This document shows positions 45,191 through 58,380 of a stretch of 64,000 nucleotides of DNA, piece by piece (the first letter of the stretch is position 1; each line of letters opens with the position of its first letter). The notes under the pieces are model-generated. The model was not told the DNA's origin. It ran no database searches and saw nothing but the letters and a program-made list of their open reading frames with translations. The stretch comes from Ectobius pallidus. Its lineage: Eukaryota; Arthropoda; Insecta; Blattodea; Ectobiidae. The stretch is from positions 92,765,882 to 92,829,881 of the forward strand of contig CAXKWD010000005.1 in assembly GCA_964059195.1 (NCBI GenBank), written 5' to 3'. Made by a program: the position numbers and the translations under genes.

Positions 45191-46739
45191 CATAAATAAT
45201 AATGAATTATAATAGAAATTAAAACTATAATAATGTGGGGTCTAAAATCAAGACAAGGTACATAAAACCTCTTGAAAATTTGGAAATATATTTAGAGTAA
45301 ACTGACGAAACTAATAAGTCAAGATAATGATATTGTGCATATATTATTATTAAATTCTATTCAGAAGCAGACAATTTACCTGTTGTAATCAAAGTAAGAA
45401 CTGCTATGGAAAAGTAGATTTTCCCGGCCCCCATGGTGGTTCTCCAAACCTGACCAGTGATGTTCTGCTGTATTTGGTTTCGTGCTATTGGAGTATTTCT
45501 TAAGCAACAAGCTGTCATTATAGGGTAGGAATATATCTCATGTTACAAATGACATAAAGTATGGTTTTCACATGGCGTATGCGATTAGCGACCTAGCAGT
45601 GACAATGTCATAGATAATGAACTTCAGGATCTAATAAACAAAAGTCGACAAGTGCTCAATGTTCAGGGTGAAGGGTATCATTTATGTGTAATTTGTTTGA
45701 GTGATAAATACTAAAGTAACTACTTCACAACTCCACAGTCTTTTCATCACCAATGAATAGCCCCGAAACAACTTTTTACTACTACTGATAAAAATGGGCG
45801 TCAATTTAATTGTTTTCATGCATAATCGAGTTCGGTGTATTGAAGTAATAAACAATGATAATTTTACTTGTAACCTAGTACAAGTGGTTATTATTGTTAT
45901 TATTATTGTTATTATTATTATTATCATCATAATTATGGTTATCATCATTATCATTGTAGTTAACATTATCGCTTTCATTAGTAGAGATTTTTACAACAGA
46001 AGCATCACACTCAAAGATGAAAATATTATACAATATAGCAGCATGCATAGATTGAACAACTCGCTACTTTGATTTCACAATAAAAATTTCTTCAGGAGCT
46101 TTCAAATCAAATACACTCCTAAGTGCTACTTTTGATGTGCATTATTAACTAAAGTAAGGAAGAATTCAAATTAATATTACAGTGAACAAGCAATCTAGAG
46201 ATATGTCAACATTTTAATGTCCATTTTCCTTTGTTCACATGTGTGTTGATGTAATGAAACATTTTCATGAATACTGAATATTACATAACCCCGCCCCATT
46301 TTCGCCATACTCCTTGGCAACAAGACAGCTTCCATCTTCAATATTAAAGTATAAAAATTTCACATTGCTATAACTAACTGTCTTGGTTAACAAAAGCTGA
46401 AATATAATTATACATCGAACATATTCAATTGGCTTTGAAAACAGAAATCAGTTCTTAATATGTACTTCAGAAAGTGGTAAAATTCTGATGCATAAGTACC
46501 TTCGTGTTAATGGTGGAATGACCAAACGAATAAAATAAACGAATACGTTAAAATAAAGGAATGAAGTAAATAAAACGTAACCGATCAGAAGGTATAAGAA
46601 ATGGAGTAGAAGGCGGACGCTAATCAATAAAGCTGCAGAAGATCCTCGATCACACCCTACTGTAAATTTCAAACATCCATAGCGAACAATATGATACTTA
46701 CGTAACACAAATTATTATAATTACTGTTTAATATAGTAT
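45191..46739. other. No gene recognised; (ATT)n run
   Basis: AT-rich, with an ATT/ATC run at about 45893-45960 that produces the poly-Ile/Met frames 45682-45978 and 45794-46072. Nothing else supported. Confidence 0.5.
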
Positions 46740-46740
46740 A

Positions 46741-46868
46741 TTGCGATACAAGTGCCGTAAGCGATGCATACGGATCGAGGAAAGAATTTGAAAAAACGAG
46801 GCGCTCGCGCCGAGTTTTTTCAATTTTCCGAGATCCGTTATGCGCTTACGGCACGAGTATTGCATGCT
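46741..46868. repeat. Foldback palindrome (~128 bp)
   Basis: Near-perfect inverted repeat: TGCCGTAAGCG, CGGATC and GAAAAAACGAGGCGC on the left mirror GCGCCGAGTTTTTTC, GATCCG and CGCTTACGGCA on the right, around GCGCTCGCGC. Outer symmetry GCGATAC / GTATTGC extends it. Likely a small foldback element. No target duplication was identified. Confidence 0.8.
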
Positions 46869-47616
46869 ATTTTTTGCCCGATGATTATTGATATCAATTT
46901 AATTATATTAATTGAGATATTACCTGAAAATATTATGTATATACATTATTGAAGATAGATGTTTATTTCAGAAAGTGATTCGCATGTGTTTGTTGTTATG
47001 GGAATCGAATATTTGTCCTGGGGGGGCCTTGTCCATAAAGGCTTACATTATGATGTGTGGCGTAAGTAAATTCTTACCGCACGGAAACTCTTACCGCACA
47101 TAGCAACAATTTTGCGTGCGGGAATGTCAACTTACGATCCACAGCAACAATATTCGTAAGTACCACTAATTAGTTAAGTCGTGCAAAAATTATATTACAA
47201 TAACTGTAGAGATGATTTAACATTATACATGTGCAGGCAGTCAAAATTTTAGCAACTTAAGCACTGTAGTTTAAATTAGTATTTATTGGCCAAAAATTAA
47301 GCCATGGGCCGCAAATTGAAGACCACTGGTCTAGAGGAAGTTTTGGAAATGACGTCTCCATCCAGACTTCACGTCCAGACATTACCGTACATAACTGAAA
47401 ACCTGGTTTTAATTCCCGCCCAGGACAAATTCTCCTCTGTATAATTCAATAGTGTATTTTAAGTAGACTACGGTATTTCTGGTGACGGTTGCAAACCTAA
47501 GTTGCAGAATATAATCTTCCTTAAAGAATCACAGTAAATAAACATTTCGAAGAATAAACGTGTATGTATTGCCGTATTTTGATTTTTTATTATAGTGTGA
47601 TACAATAAAAACATTG
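46869..47616. other. No gene recognised
   Basis: AT-rich sequence. A small symmetric block near 47055-47100 (TTCTTACCGCACGG / CTCTTACCGCACA) is a short direct repeat. No gene. Confidence 0.45.
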
Positions 47617-47884
47617 TCTGCCGTGGGGGAGTTGGTAGCGAGGCTGCCTTCCACCCTTGCGGCCTGAGTTCGATTCCCGGCCGAGTCAGGGAATTTTCAG
47701 TAGTGGGGAAAGTTTCCTGCCTGGGTGTTGTCCCTTCATCCCAATCCCGCGAAAGGCAATGGCAAATCTCCGCGGTACTTAATTTGCTCTGAAAGAGCCT
47801 TGGACGAGTCTCGGTCAATATCCCAAGACTTCGTTTCGGGTCTGAACCTGCTTTCGGGCAGAATATTCATCATCGTTAGGACAT
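47617..47884 (+). mobile_element. tRNA-derived SINE (family 1)
   Basis: Head TGGGGGAGTTGGTAGCGAGG (A-box-like TGGTAGCGAGG) with B box GAGTTCGATTCCCGG. The body has TTGTCCCTTCATCCCAATCC, GGCAATGGCAAATCTCCGCG and CTGAAAGAGCCTTGGACGAG, ending near TCATCATCGTTAGG. It is the better-preserved partner of 180-453. Confidence 0.85.
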
Positions 47885-49499
47885 TTCACTTCTATAATCA
47901 AACTGATTAATTAATGTTGATGAAACTATCCTTCTAGATAGACAAATAATGCTATTCATTTTAGTCTTAAGAATTACGCCGTAAATGAAAGTTCCTGACT
48001 TGTAGCCTACTGTCATTGACATGAAAGTAATAATTGTCATGATAACAGCCTTTTATTGGTGTCAAGATTTCTCAGATAGTCATTTTTAGGCTTTCTAAAA
48101 ACGTGTCTAGCTTGATTAGATAATAAGTTATAATTGAGCGGTAATTTGAAGGTTTCTGTAGTACACAGTAATAATTTGATATATCAGAAAAAGCAAGACA
48201 GCGTGTTTGATAATAATATCTAATTATCTCTTGATATGAAAATTATCTTACTACACTTCAGATTTTATGAAGATGGTAATGCTTTGTGGAAAAGGGGCTT
48301 CATAGTTAGGATCCTGCTTTTGGTGAAATAAAACGGCTGATTTCGTTTTTAACTTCATTGCATTTCGGTGGACATTTCGCGAAATGAATTATTTTATAAA
48401 CTACTGCATTTTATATTGAAAAAGTTGCACCGCAAAATCAATCAGAATTATTATATAAAAGTATTTGAAATGAAAATAAAAGTTAGTTTCAATGCAGATA
48501 TAATTAATTATGGTAAGTTTCAATGTAGATATAATTAATCATGGTATGTCTTAAATAAGGATTTTTAAATGTTAGATAATTATATCTGTGATATTTCAAT
48601 TTTAATTTTGCTAATTTTTGTACCACTTTGTCCATGTGGCATGCTTTAATAAGGGAAGTTCTTGTGAATAAAAAATAGTTAATTGCAAATAGAAGTATGA
48701 AATCTGTTAAATATTGCTGCAATCGATCATTGTACAATCGAGCAAGCTACAAATAAAATGGAAAATAAATTGCTAACATCAACAATATCAATTTTAAATT
48801 ATATTTTCGCAGGGTATTTCTTGGTATTTTCGTAACCTAGGCGAGAAATGATTTTGGCGCTCCCCTCAAATTGCGATTTCGATCATTCCATTTTGTACCA
48901 TTTGATTAAACATGGAATTTTACATTCTATAGCCTGGTAATTAAAATTGATTTGTTCTAATTTGAGAAGGCTTGTATTTATAAAGGCATTGTAACACATC
49001 TAGATAATATGTGGTTTAAATAAAGAAATAAATTTAATTGAAAATGTTATCACTTTTATATTTACATTAAACAAACAAGAAACTACATTATAGTTTTTCT
49101 TTCAGGAGATAGCAGTTGAAAAAGGCTTAAAATTCGACAAGCATTTTTCTTTATTTAATTTTGGCAAACTCTTTAACAAGATCTATTACGTCCATTTGGG
49201 AGGCTAACTCAATTCTATAATTTTCTGTAATTTTTATTCTCCCTATATTATTATTTCAGCTTTTTAAAAATCAAAATGTTGTCTTCCTAGATGTTCCTAA
49301 AAAATTTCCGCCCTAGGTGGTTGCCTATTCGCCCAAAAATACAGTCCTTACTCATTGTTCATTAGGAGTTATTTGCCTTTAGGGCTTTATCTCCTTACTC
49401 AGCAGGTACATGTAGATAAACAGGTGCCAGGACCCCACAAACCCCTAAGTCCCCCCACAAACCCCTTCCCCTCACAGGTCTTTCACTGGTGGGATTGAG
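47885..49499. other. No gene recognised
   Basis: AT-rich; no frame above 80 aa with a recognisable domain. Confidence 0.5.
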
Positions 49500-49504
49500 C
49501 AATG

Positions 49505-52160
49505 CTAGGGATATTTTATTTATTTTTATTTATTTATTTAATCAAAAATGAACATTACAGGTATACACCCAATTACAATGTTCATGACTATACTAGCAAT
49601 ACATCATGTGGTTACAATAACACAAATATGAAGTAGATATTATAAAAAGTAGAAAAGTTAGAATAATGACAATGTAAGTTAAGAAGTAAAGAGAATAGGA
49701 GAGAGTAAAGAGAACAAGAGAGATAAGGAGATGTAATGAAGCAAATAGCTGCGTGCCAAATAGACGGTAGGAAACCATTCCTAAACAAAGGAAGGGTTGG
49801 GGAGACCTCAACTAATCGATATTGAACACTTTCATGATTATCGATACTGCCCTGAATTTATTTGAATTACAGAAAAAGGAGAAGTGCGCATGCGTGGACG
49901 ACGAATCGACGGGAGAGGAGTTGAACCTGAAAAACGGTTAGTGAGAACGTGTCTGACTACGAGAGAGGAAGGTTGAAGAGAAAGAAGTGAGGAGACGAGA
50001 CTGGAATGTGTGACAGCGGTGGAGGCGCCCTGGCATGATGGTTTGTCAGACTTTCATCTAATGAAATTCTGAATGGGAATTTCACTGACGCGACTATATG
50101 GAGATAGTCGTTAGTTGGAAGAACACATCACGTCAGCCGGTACGAGAGACCGCTACAGCGAACACCAGCTGTGGAGAGAAGAGTGGGTCACGACTGCTTA
50201 GTCTGGAATAAAGGAAGATGTGGACATCAGGCAGTAGATGGAAACAACACAGGATCAGAGGATAAGTTGGTCACCACCCGTTGAGTATAATCACATAAAA
50301 TTTTTTTTTGTTTTGGGAAGTGGGAAAATTTTGAGGCATTGTTGTTTAAAGCCTGTTTCTAAGAAATGTGTGGCGACTAGACGCCGTAATGAGTGATAAG
50401 GAGTAGGGTTAGAAATATAGATGTGATTAGTCTAGGGTGAGGTAAAAAAGTACAGTAATCCAATCAGTTTCCATCTCTGGTCTAAGTTAATTACAAAAAG
50501 AGCAGTCAGGAGAGAAACCGTTGAATAGTAAAGATAAATCTCTATACTTGGGTTTCTATGGGTGATTGTCCCACGAATGAATACATAGCTCGGGGCAATT
50601 GGTGATGCTCATACAAACTTTGTTTTTTTATAAGACAGGACGCGAGGGGAGTAAGGAAGAAGGGTAATAGGGGCTTACTTAGTATTGCTTACGAGGGCCT
50701 CTCCCACTTGGTTTTCGTTAGGTGACAGGTGATTATCTATAAGTGGATTTCATGCTGGCCTGTAATGTTGAGTTGTTTTTTTTAAGAGATTTATCGAAGA
50801 GCAGGAATTGTATGGAATATGGTAGAGGGGGACAAGAAGGTGAATATTGAGAGGCAGAAGAGGGCCTATGAGTAGCAGTACATTAGGCGCATACCATTGG
50901 AAGATTTACATGTTAGGATAGAAGCAGAAGTTCACTCAAGGGTTATAAAGAGAGAGTTACTGACCTGGGGCGTGAGTTAGTTTCAGTTAGAATTCTAGGG
51001 AATTTTGAAACAAGAAAATTGGGTGCCCATGGAGTAGAGTAGTAACCTGAAAAGTATGGAAACCAGAGTAACATAAAGTAGGTAAATTAGAGCAATGGTA
51101 TAAATTGAAAAGGAACTCTGCTTAATGGAAAAGGAGTTAGAAGATAATAAATAATAACTGGTTAGATTAGAAAGAGGAGAATTGGTAATTTTGGGTAGTG
51201 AATAGATGATAAGTGGTTCAGTAGCACGTACTAGAAATTACCCCAGGAGAAAAAAAAGAACAAGGGTGAGGTGAGGGAGCGCCGGAAGTGTCCCAAATAA
51301 AGTAAATATAAATCTAGTAGTAGGCAAAGCCTATACTGGGGGAGTATAAAAAGATTTATGAGAATTTGTGAAAGTCATCGGTGTTGGAGGCGAACAACGG
51401 CCCCACGTGCCTCTAGGAGAGAGTGTCAGGGACCTCTGACATCGATTGTCAAAATTGTATTTTTGTTTGCGGCCCATTAATATTTTCCCGGTTGCAGGAG
51501 GGGAGTCAGATTGTTTGTAACTCAAGATCTAGACGCCGCCCCTGTATCGGTGGTCTATCGCCACAGTCACTCTGTGGGTATAGGCCTAAACTTCCGTTTC
51601 TTTCTTCATAACACTGTCTTTCCTATTTATCTTTGAGTACAATTCTTCATGGACTAAAATGACTAGTGGACTGGTATAGGAGAAATAGGTGGGATCATTG
51701 AGTATAATATGTCGAGTTAATGACTGAATTATGAATTGAAAAACTTTATTTATTCGGAAGAAAGTACAATATATATATTGAAATGTTTTGAAATTGCAAT
51801 TGGAAAAGAGTACGCAAGTTAGTAGTAAATTATAAGGGTAAAGTGAGATGTTCTAGTAGACACCTGGAAATAAAGAAAGAAAAGAGATTAAAGTAATTAA
51901 TTAGGAATTTGTCTTGTAGAACAAGGAACACATTCATACAGTTAAACTGGGCATACTAACCTGGCAGATGGGAACTGAATATTATTCTTCCCAATAAAAG
52001 TGTTGAATGGTTAATGTTGTTCAGATCGGGTGATCTGAAGATTTTAAAGATGAGTAGTTGTTAAAAAGGGGAAAACCCAAGAGCAAATGTAATTTATTGT
52101 AAATCAGATTGTTATTGTTGAAAAAAAGAAAAAAAAGAAGAAAAAAAAAATATTAAATAA
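49505..52160. other. Probable unidentified repeat, LINE-like left end
   Basis: A TTTA-rich run at 49517-49542 resembles the (AATA)n tail seen at 549-572, suggesting the 3' end of a minus-strand LINE. To its right is about 2.5 kb of purine-rich, higher-GC sequence (for example 49870-50260 and 51240-51560) unlike the surrounding AT-rich DNA, ending near an A-rich run (52118-52150). No protein domain is recognisable; frames are short. Confidence 0.4.
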
Positions 52161-52870
52161 ATTATGGTTATTGTTATGCAAAGTAAACTATCGTGAAGTT
52201 CAGATTTTTGACCCCTATCCTTGTAATGGTTTGAGAGCCACTGATTTTTGGGCTAAGTTACATATTTTGGTAATGGTCATTGCAAAGAAAAAAAAAGAAA
52301 TAGAGTGGAGTAGTATAATAATAAAAGGACAGAGCCGAACCCATTCCCATCTCCACTGTTAAATTAAAAAAAGCTAGCCGAGAGGCCTGTAGGTACATAG
52401 CCTGTGTATCTATAAATTTAATTTGTGACTGGGCTGATGCAAAATAAAAAGAAGAGAGAAGAGTATTGATGATGGCGCCCTTAATATAAATTTTCATCAA
52501 TATTATTAAACTTGGTAAATTGTTAAAAGAAAGAGAGAGTAAACTGGGTGTAGGAAATTTGCAATCACCCGGTAGAGGAGGTAACTGTGCTGAACGTTGG
52601 AATGTGGATTGCGCGTGCCGTGTTATGATGGCATGATAGGCATATAAGTAACATTGTTTTGTAGGAGTTCACTGAACTTATGTACTACGATTGTGAGTAA
52701 TCAAAGAGACTAGGGAACTTCATAGCATACTGTAAGAAAGTCCGTCACAGAGAAAGCAAGCATGAAGGATGTAGAGGAAAAATAAAAATGAAATAAGAGT
52801 GAAACAAGTAAAATAAAACAGTGAAAAATATGTTAGTTGACAACGGTGTTACAATTCACACACAGATTCC
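52161..52870. other. No gene recognised
   Basis: AT-rich; the short frames at 52171-52362 and 52258-52500 have no recognisable domain. Confidence 0.45.
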
Positions 52871-54790
52871 TATGAATTACCATGTTGGACAAGTTTTAAC
52901 AGTCGGCTTGCAGCAGAATTAAATTGTTTAAGATTCATTCCAAATATATCTATATCAAGTGGGTGGATTTGATTGTACCTATTCAAAGTTCTGTTTATTG
53001 GTTAATTTTTGTGTATTTCTGTGTTTACTCTAGGAGTAAAAAATAGTTTTCTTAATCTACTATTTTTACTGGGTACATATATATAAATTTTTTCTATAAG
53101 GTTTGTATCATCAATATGGGAATTAATTATTTTATACAAAAAACTTAATGACTGACATGCTCTTCTATGTGATAAAGCTTGGAATTCAAAGTTTTCCAGG
53201 AGTTTATCATAATTCATATACAATGGATAATAGCCACAAACTTTAAACATTAAAAACTTGAGGAATTTATTTTGTACTTTTTCGATTATATTTTTGTTTT
53301 TTACAGTAAATGGATCCCAAATGATAGATCCATATTCCAAATTTTGTCTTACGAGAGAATAATATAAACGAGTTAATGTTTTCTGGCTTAGCATGTATGA
53401 ATTTCTCATTATGAAACCAAGGATTCCCAATGCTTTCCTAACTGTTAATTCTATATGTTCATTAAATCTTAGATCAGAAGTAAAAGCAATACCTAGATCT
53501 TTTTTACTTTTTACTTGAAGTAATAAAATGTTGTCAATACTATAATCAAATCTAATGGTTTCTTTGCGTCTTGCAAATGTCAATTTTTTCACATTTTTTA
53601 ATATTAAGTGGTAGTTTGTTATCTGTACTCCACTTTGATACTAAATTAATATCAGTTTGAAGATTATAACAGTCTTCTACTGAATTTATAGATTTATATA
53701 ATTTGACATCATCAGCAAACATTATCACATTTGAATACAGAATTTTATCCGGCAAATCGTTTACAAATAATAAAAATAATAGAGGACCCAGGTTTGATCC
53801 TTGAGGTAACCTGAATTGACGGTAAATTTATATGAAAGATGGCCTTTATAATTTACTATTTGGGATCTGCTGTTTAAATATGAACTGAACAGTTTGAGTA
53901 ATTTCGGGGAAAGTCCATAAAAGGTTAATTTCTTTAATAGGAGGTCATGATCTACTTTATCAAAGGCTTTCTGAAAATCAGTATATATAGTATCAACTTG
54001 TTTGTACTCATCTAATTCAGATGATATGCATTCTGTGAAGTTACATAGATTGGTAATTGTTGATCTCTTAGGCATAAAACCGTGTTGTTTTGATGAGATT
54101 GATAGTTTAACATGATTGAAAATATGTTTATGTAAAATGCTTTCAAATATTTTGGCTGGTGTTGATAGAATTGCAATGGGTCTATAGTTTTGTACTAATT
54201 TCGTATTTCCTGATTTATAAATGGGTGTAACTTTAGTAAATTTCCACGCATCTGGAAAAATACTCTTTTCAAGTAGGCTATTTTATTATATATCAGGGTT
54301 AGTGGATATGCCAATGCTTCTCCACAGCCTTTAAAGGTATAGGTGGGTATTTTGTCTGGCCCAGAAGATTTTGTTGATTTTAACTGTTTTCTGGTCTGTT
54401 TCACTTCTGTAATAGTTATATTTTTCAAATCAAAATAGTCCAATTCGCTATTGATCGCATTAAACATTGAATTTTATGTAGATTTGGTTTGTGAATATAT
54501 TGATCTAAAATAGTCTGCATATCCATTTGCAATTTCAACATTTGTTTTTAAAGATTGGCCATTAAATACCATCTCCACATTAGATTTGAGTTGTTTTCTT
54601 TTACTTTTGATAAAATTCCAAAATTGGTTGGTATTTTGCGATATATTCTCTTCTATATTCTGTAGATAAGACCTATAAGCTAATTCAATATCATTTTTAA
54701 TTCGGGCCCTGCAAGCTTTATATAGAAACAAATAGTACTCTGAATCATCTTTCTTCTTTCTGTATATATAGTATTTCCTTAAGTTTGATA
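52871..54790 (-). mobile_element. Decayed Jockey-like non-LTR retrotransposon (RT part)
   Basis: Minus-strand reading from the right. 54731-54474 is the EN-RT linker (FWNFIKSKRKQ, YADYFRSIYS). 54467-54075 is early RT (KSSGPDKIPTYTFKGCGE, NYRPIAILSTPAKIFESILH). 54075-53761 has TDFQKAFDKVDHDLLLKKL and a broken GVPQGS region (YLKDQTWVLYYFYYL). 53755-53552 has the intact catalytic FADD box (MFADDVKLYKSINS). 53592-53002 is the C-terminal part (KKDLGIAFTSDLRFNEHI, RLYYSLVRQNLEYGSIIWDP). 52985-52871 is the tail (NRYNQIHPLDIDIF). At least four frameshifts make it inactive. The endonuclease is missing (5' truncation near 54790). Confidence 0.88.
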
Positions 54791-57001
54791 TTATTTATAA
54801 TTTGTTTCCTTGGCAGCAGTACCGGTAAGTCAACACCAATCCAGGGGATCCCCCGAAAGGATTGCCCTCTAACTAAATATCTTAACCTCCTCAACTGCCT
54901 GGATGAATCCAACCACTGGGGGGAGGGGGGGCTCTAAAAAATGAAAGCTGTTCAATTGCGAAGGAGTAGACAGACCATTATTAACTTGAGTACAAAATGG
55001 GATATTGGGATGGTAAAAATGGAGCAGAGTTATGTGATATTCAGTATTCATGAACATGTTTCTTTATATCAGCATAAATATGAGCAATTGAAAAGAACAT
55101 TACAATGTTGGCATACCACTTTTGTTCCATCACTACATTGCTTGCTCACTGTAATACATTTGAATTCTTTCTGCAGAACATCATTAAAAGTGAACTTTTT
55201 GCATTATTGACAATATATCCATGTACTTAATGCTTTAAAAATAAAACTTAAATCTTTAAAAAGAGTGAAATTGAAACCATAGCATTCAATAACTAAACCA
55301 ACTGTTTGTATACACGCTGAACACTGATGCTTCTTGTTCAGGATGAAAATGCAAGTGTTGTCAGCTTGAATTTTTTGTTTCCCTTGAATAAATAATAGTA
55401 ATAGTAGAAAAACGCACAATGTGCAGGGATTATCAGAACAGAAATTTGGTGTGGAGGTATGACATTCACTTACACCACACGATGTGATGGCCTATTTTTT
55501 CTGAATAGGCTAAATCACTGCTGGTATTAATACTTAGCATGGAACAATGCAACTTCCTGGTTATTCAATTTATTGATAATCGTGGCATTGTATGATTATA
55601 GGTCATGAATAATGAATGAACCTTTATCTGTTTTATTTAAAATTGTACAAAATTAACATTTTCAATAGGATGGCCAAAAACTACCATTTAAAACAGTACA
55701 TAATTCAGCTTACCAAGAAGAGGCTGAATGAACCAGTATTGCAGGTCTAAGAGAGAAAAAAAAACACATCTGAACAACATTTTAAAATATCAATCTATGT
55801 CACAATAGCCCGTGTACAGTCAGTGCAGTGTCTGTTGCTGATCTCACATCTACAGAAGTGATGTTCATTCACACAGTATGGGAGTATGTGGTTAAGTATT
55901 ACTAGCTTTTGTTTCGATATTGTGAAGTTTGCTATGGGACGGTATTGGTCCCCTAGACCCAAATTTCTCTGAAAAATTACTGCCTGATGAGGAACCAGGG
56001 CCATTTCAACAGTAGTGTGTGATCTTTAAGAAATTATCTTTAACTTTTTAAGAATGTTTACTGTGAAAAGTATGTTTGATATTTACTACATAAATTTTTA
56101 AAATGGTATTTATATTCATATGCCAAGTTCATGTTTAATTTGCTGTTACCTTATTGCAGATCTGAGTTAATGCTGAATTTTCACAGACAAATATAACCTG
56201 AGACATTAATCATAATTGTATTGAAACTAAATTTGATTAAGGATCTAAATGGCAGACAGTAAATTACTAGACAAAATAACAAGCACAATCTCTTGAAATA
56301 AAGAATTCAGGCTGTTACGGGATTGAATGCCAATGCTTTACATGACAGTTATTCAGTACTTATAAAAAAATGTTCTAAAAATTTCTAACTTAATTTTATC
56401 GTTAAAATTAGTTCTTTTTTTCTTATAAAATATTTTTGGTTATGCTTCATAGATAAGCACAGAATATTGTACTGAATGCTAAAGGAATATGAGCACTTGG
56501 CTTTAGGCCTAAGTTACTTGTAGTACAAATTTTTTCACCAGTACAGGAAAGTCCCACTTTAGATGCAACTTGCATATTAAATAACTTGTGTAGTTAGTTA
56601 GTACTGAATGGAAAATTCCTTTATTACAAACAATTATTACTTCTGTTCAACTATTTCAAGGAAAACTATACAAGTTTTTAATATGTGAATAGAAAAAATG
56701 AAGATAGTCTGTTTTCCATATCCGTAAAGTAGAAAACTCAATGCCACAAAAGCATTCACTTAATAGTAAATTATGCAATGAACCTATAATGGTACCGGTA
56801 TTTATTAAGACATGAGTATGTTTTTATGAAAGTCACTATGCTCACTTAAGAATACCGTGCTTTAACATAAAGTAATGCACATTAAAAACACACAAAATTA
56901 ATTCAATAATTAAAATTAGCATGAACAGAATTGATTTTATAGGTTGCTTATTACTCAGTTTCATTTGATGTTCTCAAGGTTTCAAGATTATGCCATGTTC
57001 G
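54791..57001. other. No gene recognised
   Basis: AT-rich; a G-run at 54918-54930. Frames up to 89 aa lack recognisable domains. Confidence 0.5.
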
Positions 57002-57009
57002 ATAATAAT

Positions 57010-57627
57010 TAGGGATGGATCGATACCAGATCTTCTCGATACATGATTTTTTCCTCGATACTCGATACTTCGATACTTGATACCGTCAACATTTCCAGTT
57101 TCAATAAATATGTAAATTAAGTGTTGAGAGAACTGTGTAATACCAACTAAATTAATTAAGTGTGCATATTTAATGAGACAAAATTTTATATCATCAGTAG
57201 CCTATAATTATTTTTAAACTCTACATTAGAACTAAAATTAGTTTTTAAAACAGTCCACTTACAAGTTTTTGTTCAAACATTACAATGGGGTTTGGACAGT
57301 CAGCTTGCTTGTTGTTTGTTATTGAAACGTTTGAAAGGAAATTAAACAATTAAGAATCTCTTCTGTTTGGATTTTAAAAGTAGGAAAGTCTTTATTTATG
57401 ACTAGACAAAATTCACAGAGTGGTTTTCTCCATTTCAAGGAGAAATAGAAGTATTTACTATATTTAGTAGACTACTAAAAGCAGAAAGAGATACCATTTC
57501 CTTAAATTTCAGAATTACCAAAGTATCGAAAAAGTACCGAGCGAGTTTTCTGAAGTATCGCTCGATGCCGATACCATGCAAGTATTGAGAGTATCGAGGC
57601 ATCGAAAGTATCGAGGACCCATGCCTA
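57010..57627. mobile_element. Non-autonomous hAT element with TCGATAC-rich ends
   Basis: Ends TAGGGATGGATCGATACC and (complement of right end) TAGGCATGGGTCC are flanked by ATAATAAT on both sides (57002-57009, 57628-57635). Both subterminal regions are dense in TCGATAC / GTATCGA motifs, as in transposase-binding subterminal repeats. It is 618 bp long with no transposase frame. Confidence 0.82.
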
Positions 57628-58054
57628 ATAATAATCAATTCCACACCTGTGTTATAAAATAATCTGTATTGTAATGGATATCATCATGATATTATTACAT
57701 CACATATGAGAAGTGTATTATAGTATGGTAGAACAAAAAAGTTATTTCTAATGATTCGTAATAGATAAAATGAGTTAACAAAGATCCTCCATGTGCCAGG
57801 GTGTCTTACGAACATTAAACCTAAATGCAAGCCTTGTTGTAGTCTATATCAGATAAACACTAAAATGTGAATTCTATGTAATGTGAATATGCATAGAAAA
57901 TCACTTTCTTATGGTTTATTTCCCATATTATTTAATAAGCATCAAAGTGTTAAATTTATTATTTGCCTTGGCAGTGCTCCTGCTGATGTTAATCTTGCTT
58001 GCAGCTTCTTCCTATGCACCCACCACTTCTAAATCTGAATTTCTAAGTAGCACC

Positions 58055-58127
58055 TTAATTAAGTGGAGGGAAAGGAAATAGACATTAAATCCATGTCTGG
58101 GATATTCCTTTCCCTCCACTTAATTAA
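58055..58127. repeat. Short perfect hairpin
   Basis: TTAATTAAGTGGAGGGAAAG (58055-58074) is complemented by CTTTCCCTCCACTTAATTAA (58108-58127) with a loop of about 25 bp; after one extra base the symmetry continues for a few bases. Possibly a foldback element or target-site remnant. Confidence 0.75.
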
Positions 58128-58267
58128 TAGTATATAAATAATAACTTGGCTTCAAAGTACCTACAAATGTAGGACACCATTGGATGAGTGTTCTCAACGG
58201 AGAAACCTCCCGTGGTCTGCCTTGTATTCTGAATCAGTTGAGGAATTTGATGTTGTACTGGAATGTT

Positions 58268-58338
58268 GTCATGGTAGCTCAATGGTAGAGCATCAGCGCG
58301 TTAAGCTGAAGATCCGTGTTCAAATCCCGGTTATGACA
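58268..58338 (+). tRNA. tRNA-like sequence, probably a SINE head (family 3)
   Basis: 71 nt that fold as a cloverleaf: acceptor GTCATGG/TTATGAC, D arm GCTC/GAGC, anticodon stem TCAGC/GCTGA with loop GCGTTAA, and T arm CCGTG/CCCGG with loop TTCAAAT. The loop position before the nominal GTT anticodon is C instead of the near-universal T, and one T-stem pair is mismatched. The sequence continues into a tail shared with 42985-43055. It is therefore better read as a SINE head or pseudogene than as a functional tRNA gene. Confidence 0.5.
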
Positions 58339-58380
58339 TAAAATTTTTCAAGCTGATTAGCACCTTAATGTTCAAGGTTG

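Noticed and set aside
45682..46072. Poly-Ile/Met frames
   Set aside because: Generated by an ATT/ATC repeat.
58268..58338. Functional tRNA-Asn gene
   Set aside because: C instead of T before the anticodon, a T-stem mismatch, and a shared SINE-like tail at another locus.
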